From Syntrophomonas palmitatica JCM 14374 (GTDB lineage: Bacteria > Bacillota > Syntrophomonadia > Syntrophomonadales > Syntrophomonadaceae), in NCBI RefSeq assembly GCF_001311885.1, contig NZ_BBCE01000010.1:50187-114186 (forward strand): a stretch of 64,000 bases of DNA, given 5' to 3'. Shown here in pieces: positions 57,583 to 64,000 of the stretch. The position numbers and the translations under genes are program-made. Position 1 is the first letter of the stretch, and each line of letters begins with the position of its first letter. The notes beneath the pieces are model-generated. The model searched no databases and had not been told where the DNA came from. It saw only the letters and a program-made list of their open reading frames with translations.

Positions 57583-60176
57583 GTGAACATTGAACGTTTT
57601 ACGCAAAAATCCCGGCAGGCTCTGGGTGAGGCACAGCAGTTGGCTGCCGAAAAACATCATCAGGAAGTAAGCGGTAAGCACCTGCTGCTGGCTTTGCTGC
57701 AGCAGGAGGAGGGCCTAAGCGGCAGGATTTTTGAACAAGCCGGTATTGATACCAGAATGCTGGCCGGGCATATAGATAATTTACTGGATAAGGCGCCTGC
57801 GGTTTACGGTTATGAAGGCGCGGTAGTTTTAAGCGGCGCCCTGGCGCGAGTCTTAAGCCAGGCGGAAAAGGAAGCCGCAGGCCTAAAAGATGACTATATA
57901 AGCGTGGAGCATCTCTTACTTGGTTTGACACAGGAAGCGGAAAATGATCTGCGCCAGCTGCTTACCCGGATGGGCATTAATAGAGACCTAATACTAGGTT
58001 CTCTGCGCCGGGTCAGAGGTTCACAGCGGGTTAGTTCGGATAATCCGGAAGAAAGCTACGAAGCTCTGCAGCGCTACGGGCGTGATCTGACCCAGCTGGC
58101 CCGGGAAGGCAGGCTTGACCCAGTTATAGGCCGGGATGATGAGATACGCCGGGTCATGGAAATATTATCGCGGCGCACCAAGAACAACCCGGTTTTAATC
58201 GGTGAACCGGGAGTGGGGAAAACGGCTATAGTTGAAGGGCTTTCCCGCCGTATAGTCGCTGGAGATGTTCCCGAGGGTCTAAAAAATAAACAATTGGTAG
58301 CATTGGATATGGGATCACTGGTAGCCGGGGCCAAATATCGGGGTGAATTTGAAGAAAGACTCAAGGCGGTACTTAAGGAAATCGAGGAATCTCACGGACA
58401 GATAATTCTGTTTATTGATGAACTGCATACCGTAGTGGGAGCGGGTGCGGCCGAAGGAGCTATGGACGCCAGCAATTTATTAAAACCAATGCTGGCCCGG
58501 GGTGAGCTGCGGGCAATAGGGGCTACCACCATTGCCGAATACCGTAAACATATCGAAAAAGACGCCGCTTTGGAAAGGCGTTTTCAGCCGGTAATTGTAA
58601 ATCCTCCCTCGGTGGAGGATACGATTTCCATACTGCGGGGATTGAAAGAACGCTATGAGGTGCACCACGGGGTGCGCATCCAGGATGCGGCCCTGGTAGC
58701 TGCAGCAGTGTTATCAGACAGGTACATTTCTGACCGCTTTCTGCCCGATAAAGCTATTGATCTGATGGATGAAGCCGCCGCCCGCCTGCGTACTGAGATT
58801 GACAGCATGCCAACCGAGCTGGATGAGATTACCCGCCGCATAATGCAGCTGGAAATAGAGGCGGCAGCTCTGGAAAAAGAAAAAGACAGCGCTTCACACG
58901 AACGCCTGGAAGAGATATTGAAGGATTTACAGGATCTGAAAGGTGAGGCAGACCTGATGCAGACCCAGTGGCAGGCAGAAAAAGAGGCCATATCCCGGCT
59001 GCGCCAGATAAAACGCGCGATAGAGGACACCCGCATGGAAATGGAGAGGGCCGAACGGGAATATGACTTGAATCGTATTGCCGAATTAAAATACGGTAAA
59101 TTAAACGAACTGGAACGCAAGCTAAAAACTGAAGAAGAACAGCTGGCAGGCAAACAGAAACATAATATGCTTTTAAAAGAAGAAGTTGATGCTGAAGATA
59201 TTGCCCGTGTGGTAAGCCGCTGGACCGGTATTCAAGTGAGTCGTCTTATGGAGGGTGAAAGGGAAAAACTGAGCCACCTGGAGGAGATTCTGCACCAGAG
59301 GGTTATAGGACAGGAAGAAGCCGTGGTGGCTGTTGCTGATGCGGTGATTCGCTCCCGCAGCGGATTAAAAGACCCTAACCGCCCGGTAGGCAGCTTTATT
59401 TTCCTCGGTCCTACCGGAGTGGGTAAGACTGAATTATCAAAAGCCCTGGCCGAGGCGCTTTTTGATGATGAAAAGAACATTATCCGCCTGGATATGTCTG
59501 AATATATGGAAAAGCACAGCGTGGCCCGATTGATAGGCGCGCCTCCCGGCTATGTCGGATATGAGGAAGGCGGTCAGCTTACCGAAGCTATCAGGCGCCG
59601 CCTTATTCAGTAATTTTGTTTGACGAAATTGAAAAAGCGCATAATGATGTTTTCAATGTACTGCTGCAGATACTGGATGACGGCCGTTTGACCGACGGCA
59701 AAGGACGCCTGGTGGATTTTCGCAATGCCATTATAATCATGACTTCCAATATCGGCAGCCAGGAAATTCTGGATTACCAGCAGAGCGGCGGGGATTATGC
59801 TGAAATGAAACAAAGGGTTTTAGGACTTTTACGTTATAATTTCCGGCCCGAGTTTTTAAACCGTATAGACGAAATCATAGTTTTCCATGCGCTGCAGGAA
59901 GAGGAAATCGAAAAAATCGCTGAGTTATTGCTGAAACGATTATCTTTAAGGTTGCGTCAAAATACCCGGGGAAACCTGGCCTGGGAACCAAACGCTTTAA
60001 CCTACCTGGCACACAAAGGATATGACCCGGCTTACGGGGCGCGTCCTCTAAAAAGGCTGATTCAGCAGGAGGTAGAAACTATCCTTTCTCGAAAAATGGT
60101 AAAAGGTGAAATTCAGTCTGGTGACGAGGTGGTTTTAAGAGCTGTCGGGGATGCTCTGGAAATTGAAAAAGCGTAA
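57583..60176 (+). CDS. clpB: ATP-dependent disaggregase ClpB, interrupted by an apparent frameshift
   Basis: GTG 57583 after GGAGGTG. N-terminal Clp repeat ([34 protein letters not shown]), AAA1 with [10 protein letters not shown] and [13 protein letters not shown], the long coiled-coil M domain (about 410-525) that separates ClpB from ClpC, and AAA2 with [16 protein letters not shown]. At 59613 a stop appears in RRRLIQ. The next frame reads [16 protein letters not shown] and continues to 60176. A missing C in the CC run at 59601-59602 repairs about 864 residues. It rescues aggregated proteins with DnaK. CtsR-like sites precede it. Confidence 0.95.
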
Positions 60177-60182
60177 TGCGAC

Positions 60183-60206
60183 TGAGGGAGGCCGAAGCCT
60201 CCCTCA
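60183..60206. terminator. Terminator between clpB and acyl-CoA synthetase
   Basis: TGAGGGAGGC-CGAA-GCCTCCCTCA, a perfect ten-base stem between convergent genes. Confidence 0.88.
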
Positions 60207-60211
60207 ATTAA

Positions 60212-62142
60212 TTAATTCGCCTGCATCCTGTACATATCCTCAATTACATCCTGGTATTTTTCCAGAATGGTCTTCATTTTAAGTTTATTGGCATGGCTTA
60301 ATTCCCCGTCTTCCTCGCAAAAACGATGCCGCATCAAACGGAAGGTTTTAATAGTCTCGTATTCTCTGAGCTTGCTGTTGATCATATCGATCTGATCCTG
60401 CATAGCCAGGCGCACCAGGTCGTTTTGCATTATATCCATACCAACTTCTACACAGGTGCTTATATCGTTAATATCTTGATATACGACCTGGCTTTCATCA
60501 AAAGGTATGCCGTGACTGCGCAAAACCCGCAGGATAAAATCGTAGTTGGGAACAATCAGAGCACTTATATATTCGCGATCCTGGCCGACTATCGCCACCT
60601 GATCTATCAGGGGTGAGGTGCCGCACAAGGCTTCTAAACGAGCCTGGGAAATCTTCTTGCCGTTATCAAGCACGATCAAGAGTTTCTTGCGGTCTACTAT
60701 TCTAATATAGCCATTATCATCCATTTCTGCGATATCGCCGGTTTTAAACCAACCATCGCTGGTTACACTCTCCCGGGTAGCTTCTATGTTGTTGTAATAG
60801 CTGTCAATAACCCCAAGCCCCTTAATCAGCAATTCGCCATCTTCATTTTGTCTGAATTCTACTCCGGGAGTGGGGGGAGAAATCCAGCCGATTTTATATT
60901 TGTCCGGGCAGGAAAGAGCAATCCCGGCGGCGCTCTCAGTGAGGCCATAACCCAGAATGATGGGCAGGCCCATCCCCACTAGTTTGCGCTGCAGATCTAT
61001 ATCCAGATAAGCCGCCCCAATGATAAAGTTTTTTAACTGACCGCCCAAAACATGGTGAAAACGCCAGTATACACTGTTATATGATTCTATCCATTCCTGG
61101 CGCAGGGGCTCTTCAAGCTGGTCAGGTATAGGGATAGTCAGGTTAATATATCCGTTATGGTCTTCAAGCGCTTTAGTGGCGCGGACTGCCACATCCATAG
61201 CTTTTTCCCACGCTATTCTTCCATCCTTGGTGCTCATAAAACCTTTTTGAAAACTTAGAAACAGCACCGCAGCCAGGCGTGGAACCCAGGTAAGCCAGGT
61301 GGGTCTTATTGTTGCTATATCCATAAGCAGGTTTTCATAGGAACTCGCAAAACCCAGCGTTCCCCCCAGGAGCAGGGGACTGAAGTAGCCATGAATCTTT
61401 TCCATAATGTGTGAAACCGGTAAGAGCACCAGACTGACCAGGTTATAATCCAGTGGCTGCCCATGTGCTGCCAGATGTTTAAAAACCCGGGTGCATGAAT
61501 TAAGGATGTCCTTATGGCTGAACAAGCCAGCCTTCAGGCTCCTACCGTGCCTGACGTATATACAACAGCTGCGGGACTGTCAGCCCGCAGAGATTTTAGG
61601 CGGTTTTTCAACAGGACTAAACCTGCTGTATAATCAGTGCTGCCCAATCGGATTAGTTCACCCAGGCTGAATACATCTTGACCGTTACCGCGAAAGCCTT
61701 TTTGCAAACAAACCAGGTACTGCAAAGAAGGCATATCGGAGCGGTAGGAATTTATCTCGTCCAGCCTTTGCTGGTTGTCAACGAACAACAATTTAACATT
61801 GCTGTGTTTGACCACCGCGGTGGTTTCAGCCCGGTTGAGATTTGGGTAAAGGGATACGGTGGCGGCGCCCGCAAAAAGGGTTCCCAGATCTGCCCACGTC
61901 CAGCGCGCGCTGGTATTGCCTTTGATACCTACCCGGTCTTCAGGAGAGAGGCCAAGTCTAATTAGACCAATTGCCAGTTTTTCCACCCGGCTTATCATCT
62001 CATTATAGGTAACAATACGCCATTTTCCTTCTTCTTTTAGGATATTGGCCGGCCGGTTGCCGTAATTGGTCTGGGTATTATATAGTGCGCCGGGTATAGT
62101 ATGTACCTGCTCATCGAACAACTCCAAGAGGTTTTTGTTCAT
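60212..62142 (-). CDS. Long-chain fatty acid--CoA ligase (AMP-forming), interrupted by an apparent frameshift
   Basis: The N-terminal part (start ATG 62142) has WRIVTYNEMISRVEKLAIGLIRLGL and the P-loop PAAVVYTSGTVG, then stops. The C-terminal frame continues SLKAGLFSHKDIL, then LPVSHIMEKIHGYF, YGLTESAAGIALS, GWFKTGDIAEMDDNGYIRIVDRKKLLIVLDNGKKIS and KLKMKTILEKY. One missing base near 61540 restores about 643 residues of the FACS group. It activates fatty acids for beta-oxidation or lipid synthesis. Confidence 0.93.
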
Positions 62143-62320
62143 GATTAGCCCCCCCAAAAATAAATGTCATAACATTATGAAAATTTTATCTATCTTTACC
62201 AATATTCTGTCTTATGCTTGAAGCTGGTGTCAACAACAAAATATATAATCCTAATGTAAATTAATAGAACTAATAGAAACAAATTCATAACATAAAAAAC
62301 ACATTTTTATCTTTTTCGGC

Positions 62321-62329
62321 ATATAGTAT
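62321..62329 (+). promoter_or_regulatory. Candidate mother-cell (SigE/SigK) promoter of sigK
   Basis: CATATAGTA fits the SigK -10 pattern CATA-N3-TA. Upstream, at 62299-62304, AACACA provides a possible -35 AC. sigK is transcribed by SigE and then by SigK in other spore formers. Confidence 0.5.
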
Positions 62330-62359
62330 AAAGCGCTCAATTTTGATGGAGGTGGTATC

Positions 62360-62743
62360 TTGACCATCCTGGGCTGGGTATTGGCCGTTTCAGCTATTGT
62401 CAAGGGTACTTTAATACTGTTTGGCTACATCCATAATCAGGTTTTCCCTCATCCCCTGGAAGAAGCCGAAGAAGGCAAATATTTAAGGGAATTAAAAGGA
62501 GGCAGTGAAGAAGCTCGAAACGTACTCATCGAACATAATTTACGCCTGGTAGCGCATGTGGTCAGAAAATATGAAAGCAGCGGTGAAGATATAGAAGACC
62601 TCATTTCCATCGGAACAATTGGTCTCATAAAAGCTATAAAAACGTATGACGAAGAACGCGGGGTCAGGCTGGCAACCTATGCGGCACGTTGTATTGAAAA
62701 TGAAGTTTTAATTTTATCTTCGGGCGGAAAATTAAGGAAGTGA
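62360..62743 (+). pseudogene. sigK: 5' portion of sigK, interrupted at the skin-element codon
   Basis: TTG start after GGAGGTGG. Residues 1-115 match mother-cell sigma factor K: an N-terminal hydrophobic pro-sequence (VLAVSAIVKGTLILFGYIHNQ), then the core-binding region LIEHNLRLVAHVVRKYESSGEDIEDLISIGTIGLIKAIKTYDEERG and LATYAARCIENE. It then leaves the family within a few residues (VLILSSGGKLRK, stop), losing regions 2.4 to 4. Intact SigK has about 230-240 residues. In B. subtilis the skin prophage interrupts sigK at exactly this Ile-Glu-Asn-Glu site and is excised in the mother cell. The 3' piece would lie beyond the window. Confidence 0.85.
62699..62703. other. Putative left attachment core of the sigK intervening element
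   Basis: AATGA, in the Asn-Glu codons of sigK. From memory, this five-base core is the one used by the B. subtilis skin recombinase. The sigma-factor homology ends within about four codons after it. Confidence 0.6.
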
Positions 62744-62767
62744 AAATTAAAAATTAAAACATCTAAC

Positions 62768-62795
62768 CCCCAAAATTTTTTTAAAGATTTTGGGG
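62768..62795 (+). terminator. Terminator after the sigK fragment
   Basis: CCCCAAAAT/ATTTTGGGG followed by TTTTTTT. Confidence 0.85.
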
Positions 62796-62841
62796 TTTTT
62801 TTATGGGCAAAATCCTGATTATTTGTTAGGGAGGAATTACC

Positions 62842-63843
62842 GTGGCTGATATTTGTAGAAGAATTAAAAGAAGAAGCTTTACTCAGATTGATAATGAACC
62901 CATAAATGACCCCGATCTGAAGTATGAAGATATTGGTTTATTGGCTTATGTTATGAGCAAACCCGATGATTGGGTTTTTTACAAGAACGAATTAATTAAT
63001 AATCACGGGAATGGCCGGGAAAGCGTTGGAGGTATTTTTAATCGCCTGGAAGCCAAAGGATATTTATTAGTTATAAAACGCAAAAACGAAAAAGGGCAGT
63101 TCACAAATAACGAATATATATTCACTGATGTTCCTTTTGATTTTGGAGACATACAGATAAATAATATAGAAAATAATAACAAACCCCAGAACCCGCACCA
63201 AACCGGCATTTCACCCGTGAACGGGAAGCCGTCAACGGGAAGCCGTCAACGGGAAACCGTTAACGGAAACCCGTCAACTACTAATACTATATATAGTAAT
63301 ACTATAAATAATAATAATGTCGTCGTCTTAGACGAAATCCAAAAAATCTTTTTAGAAAAACTTAATCAAGAGATGCCTGACAGTTTGGCAGAACCACTTG
63401 GGCAGTATACTCTTAGCGAAATACATACAGTGGTTGATACTTTAATTGAGAAAAAGAGACAAGGTCGTATTTCAACTCCCATTGGAGTATTGCTAAAAAA
63501 CCCCCATTCAGTTATATCTAGAATATTATCGGGTTCATTTTACCCAACTGGGATAGAGGATTCTGAGTACACAACGGAAATATTAGAATTTGAAAAATAC
63601 ACCGGAATCAACCTAAGCGGTAAAGTAAGACAGGACGCCTATAAAACATGGAGAGCAAAATTTTCTAAAGAAATGGTTTTTAAGGCAGGTGAATTGGCTG
63701 CAAAAAACTCTAAAACAGGTGGTATAGAATATATTAATGCCGTACTCAACGATTGGGAAAAAAGAAACGTACAAACCCCAGAACAAACTAAAAGGCCCAG
63801 AAAAACACAAACATCAGAATATGTAACATATGTGCCAGTATAG
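62842..63843 (+). CDS. Phage-type replication initiation protein (winged-helix/DnaD-like)
   Basis: 333 residues; GTG start after GGGAGGAATTACC. Residues 20-95 look like a winged-helix replisome organiser: LKYEDIGLLAYVMSKPDDWVFYKNELIN, GGIFNRLEAKGYL and the KNEKGQFTNNEYIFTD wing. A repeat-derived linker (about 127-150) follows, then a C-terminal helical region (about 165-333) like the primosome/DnaD part of phage initiators (GIEYINAVLNDWEKR). It is the first gene after the sigK break. The iterons within it suggest the phage origin. Confidence 0.72.
   Translation: MADICRRIKRRSFTQIDNEPINDPDLKYEDIGLLAYVMSKPDDWVFYKNELINNHGNGRESVGGIFNRLEAKGYLLVIKRKNEKGQFTNNEYIFTDVPFDFGDIQINNIENNNKPQNPHQTGISPVNGKPSTGSRQRETVNGNPSTTNTIYSNTINNNNVVVLDEIQKIFLEKLNQEMPDSLAEPLGQYTLSEIHTVVDTLIEKKRQGRISTPIGVLLKNPHSVISRILSGSFYPTGIEDSEYTTEILEFEKYTGINLSGKVRQDAYKTWRAKFSKEMVFKAGELAAKNSKTGGIEYINAVLNDWEKRNVQTPEQTKRPRKTQTSEYVTYVPV
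63220..63275 (+). repeat. Four 14-bp iterons inside the replication gene (candidate phage origin)
   Basis: Tandem units at 63220, 63234, 63248 and 63262: AACGGGAAGCCGTC twice, then AACGGGAAACCGTT and AACGGAAACCCGTC. The junctions form near-palindromes such as CCGTTAACGG. An AT-rich stretch follows at 63276-63320. This resembles lambda-type origins, where iterons lie in the initiator gene. Confidence 0.75.
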
Positions 63844-63900
63844 TATTGTTTTTTGTAAGCAAAAAGATTATAATTTTTAATAAACAAATAATTAAATATC

Positions 63901-63945
63901 AGGGGTGGTTTACAAAAAATTAGACTTTTTTGTGTTACTACCCCT
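63901..63945. other. Long inverted repeat downstream of the replication gene
   Basis: AGGGGT and ACAAAAAA (5' side) pair with TTTTTTGT and ACCCCT (3' side) around a short loop. It could be a terminator or a structured regulatory site of the phage-like element. Confidence 0.5.
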
Positions 63946-63949
63946 ATGC

Positions 63950-63966
63950 CCTTCGGTAAGCGAAGG
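63950..63966 (+). terminator. Terminator downstream of the replication gene
   Basis: CCTTCG-GTAAG-CGAAGG followed by TTTTTTG. Confidence 0.82.
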
Positions 63967-64000
63967 TTTTTTGTTTTAAAAACATTTTTCAATCCCTGAA

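Noticed and set aside
58653..59153. Ser/Arg-rich open frame opposite the ClpB coiled coil
   Set aside because: Its composition is the reverse of Glu/Leu-rich codons; it is a shadow frame.
63220..63275. Tandem repeats resembling a CRISPR array
   Set aside because: The units are 14 bp, directly adjacent, without spacers, and lie within a coding frame.

Overview
This window is a chromosomal stretch of an anaerobic, endospore-forming Firmicute (Clostridia). The best guess is a Syntrophomonadaceae-like fatty-acid degrader. Evidence for spore formation: a GerM-type lipoprotein, a sigK 5' portion, a class B penicillin-binding protein and VanW/G5 proteins. Evidence for an acyl-CoA lifestyle: an enoyl-CoA hydratase, a thiolase, a long-chain acyl-CoA synthetase, a 2-hydroxyacyl-CoA dehydratase/activator pair and an acyl reductase-aminotransferase fusion. 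The run rarA, mnmA, PRC-barrel, AI-2E, alaS, ireB, ruvX, DUF1292, mltG, U32 peptidase follows the familiar Bacillus/Clostridium order. The genus is an inference.

Layout. 1-5.5 kb: papain-like amidase end, polysaccharide deacetylase, HAD protein, HD-GYP protein, enoyl-CoA hydratase and small unknown genes. 5.6-8.9 kb: a 903-residue aminotransferase/acyl-reductase fusion behind its own promoter and palindrome, then DUF1285. 9.3-14.6 kb: radical SAM protein, LytTR regulator and a chelatase-like AAA+/VWA pair. 15-23.3 kb: gerM, murI, dehydratase/activator pair, rph, rdgB, phosphodiesterase, CofE-like protein, MinD-like ATPase, DUF134 and a NifX-like protein. 23.4-30.6 kb: TANGO2-like protein, Uma2 remnant, a metE-metF-lysR block and ttdAB. 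30.7-38 kb: alcohol dehydrogenase, MOSC protein, znuACB-zur with a Zur-type operator, Mrp ATPase, thiolase. 38.4-47.4 kb: envelope proteins, csoR with its operator, trxA, rarA, mnmA, PRC-barrel proteins, AI-2E exporter. 47.5-57.4 kb: alaS cluster and cell-wall genes. 57.4-62.1 kb: clpB behind CtsR-like sites, and an acyl-CoA synthetase. 62.3-64 kb: a sigK gene cut off at its Ile-Glu-Asn-Glu codons, followed by phage-like DNA.

The most striking feature is the right end. sigK stops at the same codons where the Bacillus subtilis skin element interrupts sigK. The DNA that follows encodes a phage-type replication protein whose gene carries four 14-bp iterons and an AT-rich stretch, which looks like an origin. 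This is best read as the left end of a skin-like, developmentally excised element.

A caution: ten genes carry eleven apparent frameshifts, and every one is explained by a single missing base. That uniformity points to residual sequencing or assembly errors, not real gene decay. Those genes are annotated here across the breaks.
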